Positions 21,438 through 31,647 are shown, counted from the stretch's first letter. The stretch: 64,000 nucleotides of DNA from Brachypterus glaber (GCA_958510825.1 OY294047.1:51071365-51135364); one strand, 5' to 3'. A program made the numbers and translations. The notes: a model not told the origin generated them from the letters alone.

Positions 21438-24400
21438 CTAGCCAACTGAAATGTCACTATTCGATCCAAAATATTTCTTTAGATCTTTAACATGCCAGTC
21501 GCCTCTATGACCATCTGCATTTTCCAAAATATACACTAACTTTGACTTTTTCGCAACAACTTTGCAAAGTATGTACTTTGGAGCAAGTTTTGCAGCAAAA
21601 CTTTTACTAGCATCTGAGAGTACTTTGTTTCGTCTCCAAACTTTTTCACCTATATCAAAATTTACTTCACGCTTGCGCAAATCATAAGTACGCTTATTAC
21701 GTTCATAAGCTTCATGTAAATATTTCTTTACATCAACAAAAATCTCTTTAAGATTTCCCAAATCTTGGCTATACGAGTCTCTGTCACAAGGTTCTAATTT
21801 AACACCATCAGTTGATGTCATTTTACCATAATAAGTTCCTGTGATAGGTACATTCCTCCCAAAATTAAGAAATGCCGGCGTATACCCCGTAACTTCATTT
21901 ACAGACGTTCGTAAAGCTAAACCTATTTTTGCTAAATTTTTACACCATTCTTTTTGATTATCTTTTATATATGATCTTATAGCAGTAGAAATTGTGCGAT
22001 GTTGCCTTTCCGTCGGATTATTTTGACTATGGTAAAGTGCATTAAACCAAATTTTCTGTACATTATATTCATCTGCTAATTTTTTAAAAACTTTACCAGC
22101 AAATTGTTTTCCATTATCGACAATTAAAAATTGACAGACTCCGTAAACTAAAAAAACTTCATTCTCAATGAATTTACATATTGCATTTGCAGTAGCTTCC
22201 CTTAAAGGATGTAATAATGTATACTTTGTAAACCAGTCTGACACAACTAAAAGATAACAAAAACCTTTAGAACTTCTGGGAAATGGTCCCTGCAAATCAC
22301 ATGAAATAACTTGCCACGGATAATTTACTTCTTTTTCACGACCCATCAATCCAAAACGTGCAGAATTACTAACTTTTTGTGATTGACAAATATTACAACA
22401 TCTTACATACTTTAAAATATCTTTACGCATTTTTGGCCAAAAATATGTTTCTGAAATTCTATGAAAAGTTTTAAAAAATCCCATATGAGAAGCTAATACA
22501 TCGTCATGACATTCTTTTAGAACTTGTTTACGACATTTTTGAGGCACTAACAATTTCCACTCTATAATATTACTTTTTACTTTTGTCTTGGTCGGTATGA
22601 ACTTATAAATATTATCATCAATAACTTTAAATTGCGGATATGAATCTGGACTCTTAACAATTTTTTCCCTCAACTGAATATAATATTTATCACTATTATA
22701 ATCATTTACATTAAAATTAATTAAATTTACATCTGGAAAAATTGATTTTTCTGGTTCTATTCTATCAAAAGCTCTGGATAACCCATCAGCTACTACATTT
22801 AATTTACCTCTACGATATACAATATCCATATCATATTGCTGTAATTTTAATGACCATCTAGCCAAGCGACCAGAGGGATCTTTCATATTACTCAAATATT
22901 TTAATGAAGAATGATCTGTAATTACTGTGAATTTAACACCTTCAATATATGGTCTAAACCTATCTATAGCAAACAAAACAGCTAAACATTCCTTTTCACC
23001 TACAGAATATTTTATTTCACTACGTGTTAAAGCTCTACTAGCATAAGCTATTACTTTTTCTTGACCATCTTGCGTTTGTGTTAATATGGAACCGAGGCCA
23101 ACTAAAGAAGCATCACATTGTATAACAAATGGTAAAGAAAAATTGGGACTTGCTAAAGCTGGAGCATTTATTAAAGATTCCTTCAACAATAAAAAAGCTT
23201 TTTCTGCATCAGTATTCCAACTAATGGCTTGTTTTTTACCTTTGCCCTTTAAAAGTGAATTTAATGGACTAACAATTGTTGAAAAATTCCTAACAAATCT
23301 ACGATACCACGAAGCTACACCTAAAAATCGTTTTATCTCTGTACTATTTGTTGGTCTAGGATAGTTTATTATTGCTTCTACTTTTTGCGGATCGGTTCTT
23401 AAACCAAAATTATCAATTACAAAACCTAAATACTTAAGTGATTTTCTAAAAAAATTACTTTTTTCAAAATTTATTGTAAGATTAGCAGATTTTAATTTTT
23501 CATGTACTATTTGAAGTAATTTAATATGTTCCTCAAATGTTTTTGATACTATTATAATGTCATCAATATAAACAAATATATTTGGATAAAAGGAGAAAGG
23601 AAAAAGTTTATCCATTAATCTTTGCTGACTTTGTGTTCCATTTTTGAGTCCATAACACATTACATTAAATTCAAATAGTCCCCTACCAGGTACGGAAAAT
23701 GCAGTTTTTTCTTTAACAGTTTTTGTAAGTGGAATCTGCCAAAAAGCATTTTTTAAATCTATACTTGATATATATTTTGCATCGCCTAATAAACTTAAAA
23801 TGGAGTCTATCCTTGGTAAAGGATGTGAATCACCTTTTGTAATAGAATTTAATTTACGTCCATCAAAACAAAAACGGTATGTACCATTAGCTTTTTTTAC
23901 TAATAAAACTGGTGAATTAAAATCAGAATAAGATGGTGAAACTATATCATCTTTTAACATTTTATCTAACTCTTTATGTAAAATTTCTATTAAATAAGGT
24001 GACAAAGGATATTGACGCATTTTAAAAGGTTTATTATTTCCTGTATCTATATCATGTTCTATTAAATTTGTTCTACCTATTTTTTCGCTATATAATTCTT
24101 TAAATAAACTAACAAATTTATCTGCTATCTTTTTCTGTTCGTCTGTCAAGTCACATAAGCCTACTGAATTATCTTTATTTATATCCTGACTATCACTGTT
24201 ATTACTGATCACATTCAATTTATTAATTTTATTATTCCAAGATTCATCAGAAAAATCCAGAGTCATAGAAAACAATTGTAAAAAATTCACACCAAAAATA
24301 AAATTTGTTTCCAAAGAAGGAACAACCAAGACTTGTAAAATCTTAACTTCATTATCTACTTTAATAGGTAAATAAACAACACCAGTTACCAACTGTTTAG

Positions 24401-24869
24401 ATTTATCAGCTGTAGTAACATGCGGTATAAGACATTTATCAATTTTTAAATTAAATTTTTCTAAAATTTTAATCGCGTGACCACCAGCCACTGAACAATT
24501 TGCACCTGTATCAATCAAAGCTGTTATATTTTTATCAAAAATATTTACTTTAATATATGGACGGTTATCTCTAGGTAATTTAATAAAAGAATTTTTATTA
24601 ATTACAGACAAACTATACGGTTTATAAAAATTTTTAACTTTATCCAACCAATCTTTCCATTCATTCAAATAAAAGCGTTTATTTGTTTCTGTTACACTTG
24701 ATTTTTGTAAAGAATTGATATTATTTGTATTATAATAAATGTTTTTACAAAAAGTAGTTTTGTTATCCTTTTTTACCTGACTGTCATTATTATTTTTAGC
24801 CTTTTTATTAAGTGAATGCCGACTAAAATCATCCACTTTCCTATTTAGTTTTTTGTACAGGAAGGGCAA
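21438..24869 (-). CDS. pol: Gypsy Pol polyprotein (protease-RT-RNase H-integrase)
   Basis: A 1143-codon frame encoding the replication and integration enzymes of the element. In order: aspartic protease with DTGA near residue 120; reverse transcriptase about 290-460 with SSIDLKNAFWQIPL and the catalytic YIDD near 434; RNase H about 580-695 beginning FVIQCDAS; integrase zinc finger with H-H then CCNIC near 795-828; integrase core with D in ISCDLQGPF (~856), D in IVDNGKQF (~919) and E in NPTERQ (~955), 35 residues apart (DD35E); then a GPY/F-like C-terminal region. There is no in-frame ATG at the start: the frame opens upstream of TTG and overlaps the end of gag by 25 bases in the -1 frame, so it should be made as a Gag-Pol fusion. 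No internal stop or frameshift. Confidence 0.97.
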   Translation of the reverse strand: MPFLYKKLNRKVDDFSRHSLNKKAKNNNDSQVKKDNKTTFCKNIYYNTNNINSLQKSSVTETNKRFYLNEWKDWLDKVKNFYKPYSLSVINKNSFIKLPRDNRPYIKVNIFDKNITALIDTGANCSVAGGHAIKILEKFNLKIDKCLIPHVTTADKSKQLVTGVVYLPIKVDNEVKILQVLVVPSLETNFIFGVNFLQLFSMTLDFSDESWNNKINKLNVISNNSDSQDINKDNSVGLCDLTDEQKKIADKFVSLFKELYSEKIGRTNLIEHDIDTGNNKPFKMRQYPLSPYLIEILHKELDKMLKDDIVSPSYSDFNSPVLLVKKANGTYRFCFDGRKLNSITKGDSHPLPRIDSILSLLGDAKYISSIDLKNAFWQIPLTKTVKEKTAFSVPGRGLFEFNVMCYGLKNGTQSQQRLMDKLFPFSFYPNIFVYIDDIIIVSKTFEEHIKLLQIVHEKLKSANLTINFEKSNFFRKSLKYLGFVIDNFGLRTDPQKVEAIINYPRPTNSTEIKRFLGVASWYRRFVRNFSTIVSPLNSLLKGKGKKQAISWNTDAEKAFLLLKESLINAPALASPNFSLPFVIQCDASLVGLGSILTQTQDGQEKVIAYASRALTRSEIKYSVGEKECLAVLFAIDRFRPYIEGVKFTVITDHSSLKYLSNMKDPSGRLARWSLKLQQYDMDIVYRRGKLNVVADGLSRAFDRIEPEKSIFPDVNLINFNVNDYNSDKYYIQLREKIVKSPDSYPQFKVIDDNIYKFIPTKTKVKSNIIEWKLLVPQKCRKQVLKECHDDVLASHMGFFKTFHRISETYFWPKMRKDILKYVRCCNICQSQKVSNSARFGLMGREKEVNYPWQVISCDLQGPFPRSSKGFCYLLVVSDWFTKYTLLHPLREATANAICKFIENEVFLVYGVCQFLIVDNGKQFAGKVFKKLADEYNVQKIWFNALYHSQNNPTERQHRTISTAIRSYIKDNQKEWCKNLAKIGLALRTSVNEVTGYTPAFLNFGRNVPITGTYYGKMTSTDGVKLEPCDRDSYSQDLGNLKEIFVDVKKYLHEAYERNKRTYDLRKREVNFDIGEKVWRRNKVLSDASKSFAAKLAPKYILCKVVAKKSKLVYILENADGHRGDWHVKDLKKYFGSNSDISVG

Positions 24870-26257
24870 TTTTTAAAAACTACATCTTTATATCCACATT
24901 TATAACAAAACTTTGTTCTTTTAGCTAAACATTTGCTAAAAATATGATTTGGTTGGTTACAGTTATAACAAATTATTTGTCTACTTTTATTATTACTACT
25001 ATTACTACTATTCTGTGTATTATTAAAGCTTTGATTGGTACTTTGACTAATTTGAGAAACTTGACTACTATTACATACTGAACTTTGACGAGTAGAGGAA
25101 GATGGGGTAAGTTTGGACACTGTGGTATTATGACTACAATTACATTTACTTCTAAAATTTTGACTTATATCCGAACTTAGGACATTTACTTTATTAACTG
25201 CTTTATTTTTTGCCACACTTTTACCTGCTATGCTCTTTTGTTTTAATTGATAAGCTTCATCTATTCTTTTACAACTGTCCTTTAAATCTTCTAAATCATT
25301 TATTTCTATAAGTGATAATGGTGTAAAATAATGTGGTAATATTCTTTCTCTAATCGTCTTAAGTCTAGTATATAAACTTGCAGCATGAATTAAACGTTTA
25401 AACAAGGTTTCCATAGCACCTATAAAAATTGCGATAGATTCATCGGGATTTTGATATCTAGAACGGATATCATCCCATGTTCTATCATCTATGTTAGCTG
25501 GAAGAAAATCTTTTTTTAATGCTTGAATTATTTGAGACCACGAATTTAAATTATCTTTAATTGAGAGAAACCATGACAATGCTGGTTCTTTGAATAAGTC
25601 ATATGCGGATTTAAATAACATTTCGTCTGTAACATTTCTACTTATTTTCATATATTCAACTTGCTCAATAAAATTTAAAACATTAGACTTTCCATCAAAA
25701 TTAATATTCCATTTATAAACTGGTACTGATTTTAAATAATCATTATCTTTTTTACTAGAAACATTAGGACTAAACTGTGTACTATTATGTAATGAAATAT
25801 TATTATTTACTTGAGTAAGATCTGAATTTTTACCAGATTTTTCATAAAGATCTAAAATATCTGCTTCTATTTCTAAACAAGTTGCTTTTGTTATTTCTAA
25901 AAATTGAATACGTCTAACTTTATTTTCTTCTACTTCAGGAAAACGTTGCAGACGATTTGTTACATGTACTAAATAAGTTTTTAATTTTCTTAAATCAGCT
26001 AAACTATAATCACCATGATATTCTACAATTTCTGAAGATATACTATCTAAAATTCTATTAATATTTTCCACTTCACTGTTAAAATTAAAAGTCGGATCTA
26101 CATATTTTACTTTAGGATCTTCCCTAGCTATGGCTCTACCTAAAACTTTAATTCTAGATGCTCTATTATTTTTTGCTGTTAAATGTCTTATACGAAGTTC
26201 ATAATTTACCATTTCTGCAGTCAAAAATCTAATTTCCATTTTATCTAAATCGTCCAT
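24845..26257 (-). CDS. gag: Gypsy Gag protein with one intact zinc knuckle
   Basis: A 470-residue structural protein that packages element RNA, starting at ATG 26257. The middle part (about 180-340) has the Ty3/Gypsy capsid-like layout, with W-rich helices around LSWFLSIKDNLNSW and a conserved RxxFxPxNxDD-like stretch. A Ser/Asn/Gln-rich linker follows, then a knuckle CYNCNQPNHIFSKC (CX2CX4HX4C). A second knuckle, CYKCGYKDVVFKNC, has valine where histidine is expected. The frame ends in TAA directly after a slippery heptamer, with pol in the -1 frame. Confidence 0.95.
   Translation of the reverse strand: MDDLDKMEIRFLTAEMVNYELRIRHLTAKNNRASRIKVLGRAIAREDPKVKYVDPTFNFNSEVENINRILDSISSEIVEYHGDYSLADLRKLKTYLVHVTNRLQRFPEVEENKVRRIQFLEITKATCLEIEADILDLYEKSGKNSDLTQVNNNISLHNSTQFSPNVSSKKDNDYLKSVPVYKWNINFDGKSNVLNFIEQVEYMKISRNVTDEMLFKSAYDLFKEPALSWFLSIKDNLNSWSQIIQALKKDFLPANIDDRTWDDIRSRYQNPDESIAIFIGAMETLFKRLIHAASLYTRLKTIRERILPHYFTPLSLIEINDLEDLKDSCKRIDEAYQLKQKSIAGKSVAKNKAVNKVNVLSSDISQNFRSKCNCSHNTTVSKLTPSSSTRQSSVCNSSQVSQISQSTNQSFNNTQNSSNSSNNKSRQIICYNCNQPNHIFSKCLAKRTKFCYKCGYKDVVFKNCPSCTKN
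24848..24854 (-). promoter_or_regulatory. -1 ribosomal frameshift site A AAA AAC
   Basis: Read on the minus strand in gag frame, the last codons are ACA AAA AAC TAA. The heptamer A AAA AAC fits the X XXY YYZ rule exactly, next to the gag stop. Slipping back one base reads AAA CTA AAT AGG, which is the pol frame (KLNRKVDD). The adjacent stop codon is also favourable. I did not identify a downstream pseudoknot by eye. Confidence 0.85.
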
Positions 26258-26835
26258 TTTGAATATTTATTTTTCAAAATTTAAATTCAATTTACTCAAA
26301 ATATTTATTTTATAATAAAATATTTATACTGTACCACAAATTATTTTTTTTTTGTGTACACTGTTCAACAAAGTTTTTGCATACTTTGGAAAATTTCCCA
26401 AATATGTCAAAAAAATACTAAATTATTATTTATCTCAATTGGACAAATTAATAATTATAAATAGTCTCCAAAACTACAAAATTAGCTAATATTTATTCTT
26501 ATCCTTCGCATAAATAAATACCCTATTATCCATTTATTTCTATTGAATAAACGATAATTTCTAGAAAAATTGAACCCACGCCAAAATTTCTCTATTCCAT
26601 GTTATTCCATAAAATTCAGAATAAACATAAAAAACACATATCTGATATATCTTATCAGATTAACTCTAATTTGACTTAATTTTCAACAAAAAATATTTTA
26701 TTCAACAGTTATATGTAGTTTTTCTCAAAATGAACTTTAAGTTACACTGAAAAAAATAAGCTTTAGATTTTTATAAAAAATACACTGAGAAAAATGGAGT
26801 AAAATTAAAAAACAAGTGTTCTATCTATCCAAATA
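26258..26835 (-). other. Gypsy 5' untranslated leader
   Basis: About 580 AT-rich bases between the primer-binding site and the gag ATG. No reading frame of note. Confidence 0.6.
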
Positions 26836-26853
26836 CCACGTTCTTGGGCGCCA
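26836..26853 (-). other. primer-binding site, tRNA-Lys-like
   Basis: On the minus strand, 7 bases inside the 5' LTR, lies TGGCGCCCAAGAACGTGG. Its complement ends GGGCGCCA and contains CCACGTT, like the 3' end of insect tRNA-Lys(CUU) as I recall it, but with three extra bases between the two parts. Confidence 0.65.
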
Positions 26854-28010
26854 ATATTAGTGTACCGTATTTAATACGTTCACTGCCAACGGCTAGTTTT
26901 GACAGCGGAGCAATGGGTATGGGCAAGGGAAAAATAGAAAGAATTGATTAATGTTGTTAGGGGCGCCAGTTACTTTAGCTTTTACTCCTTTAGGTAAGTA
27001 ACAACCTAGTGTAAATACTTAAGCTTTTCAGTTTGAGAAAATATAACCCCTAAATAAAATAAGATAATTCATTTGAGAAATTTATTATAAATAAACTTAA
27101 TGAAAGCACATCAAGTAATGTATTAATATATATATAAAATATGTGTAATTATATTAAGATATAATTAAAGAAATCTTAATAAAAATTACTAAATTCAGAA
27201 ATCATTCGACTTAAATGTATAAAGAAAACATGAAGTTCAGCAAGCACCAAGAAATGTATGTAAACAACAATCATTTCTTGCAGTGTATAAAAGTCATGCT
27301 TAAATTAGAAATCATTTAATCAAAAGTATGATATTTAATAATTAATAAATGAGATTAAATGTTTTAAAAAAAATAAGTACCTAAAAATGAACAAAAGCCA
27401 GAAGGGCATATAGTATTAATCAATACTATATCAGATCTGATAAAGTTTACAGTTATAAGAATATTGAAATAAAAGAATTTAAAAATATGAAATATTGCTT
27501 TCAAAAGTTTTCAGAATGAGTACTTAGCTGGTTTCTGCAAAATCCATGAGGTATGAATTCCATCGTCTCCATCTGTGCAAGTCTCCCCTATGCTGATGAA
27601 TTCATTTCTCAAATGAAAGAAAAAAAAAAATATAGGCTGTCCCATCTACTTTGGAAAAATTATCTTCCAGGATAAAATGTACGATTGAAAATGTTGTCCG
27701 GGATTAAATATGCTTTTGAAAATTATGTCCAATATAAAATTGTCTGCTAGACGGTTACATAGAATTTATCTATGCCAAAAAAATACAGAACCATGTTCCA
27801 ACAGAACATCACTCCATGCGGAGAACTTGTATATCAAATATACCAAAATAAACTTCAACTTAAATTAATGTAATTCCATATTAATGGTATAGAAATGGTG
27901 AGTAATTAATGGTCTAGTGATTGTGCTTAATTAATGGTAATAATAATGGTGCTAAAACAATAATTATATGTCAGAAATATTCTAAGAAACAGAAAAACTT
28001 AACTTACGTC

Positions 28011-28298
28011 TCATTCTAAGTCTTCGATGTCCATCGAAACGTTATAAATGCGTAATTGTAAAAAAATATCAGTTATAATATCTTCCGCATTGTTTAAATA
28101 TTCATTTTCACTAACTTTAAATAAAAATACATGAAGGATTACTTCGATGATTACAGAAAATAAACACTCGTCAAAATGAGACCACCATTGTACAGAGTTC
28201 ATCAAGAAAGAGCGAAAATCGACCTTATCAACCGGTATGAACCCTTCAGGTGAATAAAATCCTATTTCTGAACTATTAGCGACATCTATGCAAGTCAT
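28011..28298 (-). CDS. LTR-internal ORF, unknown (5' LTR copy)
   Basis: Identical protein to the frame at 19949-20236. This is the copy that an LTR-started transcript could include. The GACGTAAGTT donor-like sequence lies just after its stop. Function unknown. Confidence 0.35.
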   Translation of the reverse strand: MTCIDVANSSEIGFYSPEGFIPVDKVDFRSFLMNSVQWWSHFDECLFSVIIEVILHVFLFKVSENEYLNNAEDIITDIFLQLRIYNVSMDIEDLE

Positions 28299-28493
28299 TA
28301 TCAACTACAGTTTTACCGTATAGGATTCCTAATAAAGGTAACTGAAACGACACCAAAAATAATAACTAATTAAAAGAATGTTTCCTAATAAATCTGTATT
28401 AGTGATATCTAACCTCAAAATATTACTCTAAGAAACAAATATAAACAATACTTATTGTTTATCAGCAAAACTAATAAAAATACGAACAGAATA

Positions 28494-28748
28494 CTAAGTG
28501 TCCTGTGAACTAAGTATAAACAAAATACTGAATCTAAGTGAGCAGTTCCAGCAAACTATTTTCAACAAATTCTGGATTATCCCGAAGGGATAATCATACA
28601 CAACTTTCCACAAGAGAGACAAGCTACAGGTGAAAGCCAGTGAAATCCAACCCTCAATAGACTCTGAAACATATAAAAACCAGGTAAGTCCATAGACAAA
28701 TGCACTATAGAGAAATAAGTCATATGATTCTTTATTATTAAAAATCAT
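28494..28748 (-). CDS. LTR-internal hydrophobic ORF, unknown (5' LTR copy)
   Basis: Identical to the 20432-20686 frame. Hydrophobic, no recognised domain, and probably upstream of the transcription start. Confidence 0.2.
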   Translation of the reverse strand: MIFNNKESYDLFLYSAFVYGLTWFLYVSESIEGWISLAFTCSLSLLWKVVYDYPFGIIQNLLKIVCWNCSLRFSILFILSSQDT

Positions 28749-29039
28749 ATTCTAATTATGTTTTCTTTATGTTATTTTCAGGTAGAACTATGGAATAGAG
28801 ACTTATATGGTTAGAATTCAGTTCCTGCTACAAAATAGTCCCAGATACAAAATAGTTCTGTACGTACGTAACTATTTATATACAAAATAAACATAAATTA
28901 TAACGTAAGTAAACGAATAGTTTAATTAACCCTTGCTATATTACAAAGTGACGATTTATGTCGTTACAGTACACACAGAGAATTGATTACTAAAAAAAAG
29001 TATGTAATATTAAAAATAAGAGGCTCAAAAAATTGTACA

Positions 29040-29255
29040 TCCGCATGTTTGTTTGTTTGTTTAACCTCGGACTATCGTAGTTCTTAATTAAGCATCCCAT
29101 AAGTCCAGGACGTGTGGGCTAGTAGTAGAGAGAGCCACCGGCTTTAACTGAGTTTCGAACCAGTTTATAGGAAGTGTCCGCTTCACTTATCGCCTTGGCC
29201 AAATTTCAATTATTAATTAACTGAAAAAGGCAAATCGTTGGCCCTGTGGCGACCT
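29040..29255 (-). mobile_element. tRNA-derived SINE, copy 1 (head lost)
   Basis: It carries the SINE body, including the minus-strand CAGTTAATTAATAATTGAAA block and the TACTACTAGCCCACA block, and a TTTG/AAAC simple tail at 29048-29062. The tRNA-like head seen in the 31.8-kb copy is missing or unrecognisable, replaced by TTGGCCCTGTGGCGACC sequence. Probably 5'-truncated. Confidence 0.75.
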
Positions 29256-29900
29256 CTATGGCGACCCCATGGTAAACGATTTCTTATTTATGAAATTAAA
29301 CTTTAAATTAGAATAGTTCTGTTTCATGTCTTTTTTTTTCTGCGCTCATTTTTTTTCTAGTTATGGGCTGTCAAAATTCACTTAATTAAACATGGTTCTT
29401 GCATTTTTTAAATATTCCTTACCATTTTTGAGAAAAATTACGAGGGCGGGAATTCTGGATCACCCTGTACATACCAGTTTACTTTTTACAGTGTTGAAAC
29501 AAATTATTGATTTTTTTTTAACTTGTTAAATGTGTTTTTATACTTCGACTAGATTTTTTTTCTCTGTGTGTATGCTAAACAGTATTAATGTCTTAGGACG
29601 ACTAGGGCCGTTTAAACTTTTAAGTCACAAGTGTTTGTTTTAAATGTAACCCGATATATTTGTGTAACCAATTAAGCGCCGAGTTAAACAAGTTTATATT
29701 TACATAGATAAATCAGGGATGAATTAGAACTATTTAAATTCAATGTTGTAGGTAGTAACCTAGGTACTAACTGTATGTGAGAATTTAAATGTTTGTTTAA
29801 AAATTAAATTTAACATGATTAAGGTTTTTAGATACTAATAATGCTGGGTTTTCTTAATTTTTCTAAATGTTACATTTAAAATGTAGCTCCAAAATAATAG
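29256..29900. other. non-coding stretch
   Basis: No gene. The block at about 29787-29895 (TTTGTTTAAAAATTAAATTT, AATAATGCTGGGTTTTC) recurs at 30606-30715 directly after repeat A copy 3. Repeat A therefore appears to have inserted with a long duplicated flank, or the flanks belong to the repeat. Confidence 0.45.
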
Positions 29901-30603
29901 TATAAAAAAGTACTAGTTTCATAACATACGTTTTTAGAGCACGAATACAAGTTTAGAAAACGTCCGCTTGCGGTGAGTTTTCTAAAGTACTAGGCGCTAA
30001 AAACGAGTTACATAGAAAAAACGGATTCCTTAAACCAACGACACGTGTCTTTGGATATGTTCAAAGCCATATTCTCTTGTTTCAAGGCTGGCATTTTCTT
30101 GAACCAAAGTCAATGTCCTTGAAACAAGAGAATATGGCTTTGAACATATACAAAGACACGTGTCCCTGGTTCAAGGAATCCGTTTTTTCTATGTATGAAA
30201 CGAGTGCTTTATACAATTTTTTATATTTTGCTCTAAAATTTTAAAAAACTTACATTTAAATTGATGACTGATTTAGGAATGTTTGTTTCGAATTGGCATT
30301 ACAGTTTTCGCCATGTTTAAAATTCTAAGAACAAATGATATTTTGATATATTTTATAGTCATCGCTTCTTTTTTCACTGCAATTAACCAGTCCACAATTT
30401 TAACACGGTAAAAAATAACCCAAACACAAAATTTTGTAAAAAATTAAACTTTAAATCGACATTGACATTTTCACGCAAAACGTCAAGAGATAGGCTTTTG
30501 TATGTTGCCAACCCAACAGAAAAAAAGTAGAGACTTCTTATGGGCCTATAAGAACACGCAAAATGCGTGTGATTATGAGCTTGTAAGAGTCGCAAAATAG
30601 AAA
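29901..30603 (-). repeat. dispersed repeat A, copy 3, carrying a nested MITE
   Basis: Minus-strand copy. It reads from GTATAAAAAAGTACTAGTTT through CATACGTTTTTAGAGCACGA to TTGTAAGAGTCGCAAAATAG. It is interrupted at 30011-30193 by a hairpin MITE. The retained frame of copies 1 and 4 is only partly open here. Confidence 0.75.
30011..30193. mobile_element. CATAGAAAAAACGG hairpin MITE, copy 2, nested in repeat A
   Basis: 183 bases with inverted ends CATAGAAAAAACGGATTCCT and AGGAATCCGTTTTTTCTATG, flanked by TA (30009-30010, 30194-30195). Comparison with the uninterrupted repeat A copies gives the empty site GTTATGAAACGAGTGC, which proves insertion at TA. The whole element folds into one long hairpin and has no coding content. 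Confidence 0.85.
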
Positions 30604-31383
30604 AATGTTTGTTTAAAAATTAAATTTAACACGATTAAGGTTTTTAGATACTAATAATGCTGGGTTTTCTTAATTTTTCTAAATGTTACATTTAAAATGT
30701 AGCTCCAAAATATTAGTATATTACGCACCGAGTACGCGAACCTAGTTTTCAGTACACCAGAGTGCTTATTTTTGTACGAGACACAGCGGAATAAAAAAGC
30801 ACTCTATGTGCACTGAAATGGTTAGCGTCGAGGTGCGTACACTATTTTTCCTACGACCTAATACCTAAACATCTAAAAACGCAAAAATTGTCTAAAAATT
30901 AATTAATTAATCATTAGGATGTTCGTATTTTTAAATAATAATAATAATAATAATAATAATTAAAATTTAAAAAAATTGTCATTTTTATTGTGACTATAAT
31001 AAACATACAACTGTTTCTCTTTGGGCATGAGCCAAGATTTTTTGATTGCTGTTTTTACTAATTTTTATGTGTCTAGAGATAAACATGAAATTAATCAATC
31101 AAGCCCCAAATAAGAAATTTATCATCGAGAAACAGTCGAGTCATTCCAGACAGCAGAAAGTCTCTTAAAGACAATATAAAAAAAGCTTTTTGACTAACGG
31201 TTTTAGGAAATCACTAATACTTTACCAATACTTTTTACTGAAGTGGATACTAATCATTTTTTAGTTCCAAAAGGCATCAGACAGCAAATTGTTTTTATTT
31301 TGTTTGAACTAGAAAAAAGGAAATCAAATAGTACACTAAAAAAAAAATTAAATATTTTTTATTGAATTACAGCCAGGACCATA
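30604..31383. other. non-coding stretch with AAT microsatellite
   Basis: The first 110 bases repeat 29787-29895. An (AAT)n microsatellite lies at about 30936-30960. No gene. Confidence 0.45.
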
Positions 31384-31647
31384 CACAGAAAAAGGATTCC
31401 TTGAACCAAGGACACGTGTCTTTCGACATATTTAAAGCCATATTCTCTTTTTTCAAGGCTTGCATTGCTTTGAACCAAAGTAAGTGTCCTTAAATGAAAA
31501 GCGCGAATCTTCATTCAAAAACCCGTGCTCTTCATTAAAGGACATTGACATTGGTTCAAAGAAATGCTAACCTTAAAACAAGAGAATATGGCTTTGCACA
31601 TATCGAAAGAAACGCGGCTTTAGTTCAAGGAATCCCTTTTTTCTATG
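31384..31647. mobile_element. CACAGAAAAAGG hairpin MITE, copy 3
   Basis: Ends CACAGAAAAAGGATTCCTTG and CAAGGAATCCCTTTTTTCTATG, flanked by TA at 31382-31383 and 31648-31649. The interior repeats the TTGAACCAAAG / CTTTGGTTCAA arms of the family. Confidence 0.75.

Larger units (their letters stand above)
18800..28968 (-). mobile_element. complete Ty3/Gypsy LTR retrotransposon
   Basis: A 10.17-kb insertion on the minus strand. It has LTRs of 2107 and 2108 bases (18800-20906, 26861-28968) that begin TG and end CA, and a 4-bp target duplication GTAC on both sides (18796-18799, 28969-28972). A primer-binding site lies just inside the 5' LTR and a polypurine tract just inside the 3' LTR. Gag and pol are both open. 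The LTRs differ by one A in an A-tract as far as I could see, so the insertion is recent and may be active. No env frame lies between pol and the 3' LTR. Domain order protease, RT, RNase H, integrase identifies Ty3/Gypsy (Metaviridae); I do not assign a clade. Confidence 0.97.
26861..28968 (-). repeat. 5' LTR of the Gypsy element
   Basis: 2108 bases, and the promoter-bearing copy for this minus-strand element. It begins TGTAACGAC at 28968 and ends GGTACA at 26861. It matches the 3' LTR apart from one extra A. It is followed on the plus strand by the GTAC target duplication at 28969-28972. Confidence 0.95.

Noticed and set aside
23086..23364. A plus-strand ORF inside pol
   Set aside because: Antisense shadow of the pol frame.
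30936..30960. CRISPR-like or other direct-repeat array
   Set aside because: Simple AAT microsatellite; no spacer structure anywhere in the window.
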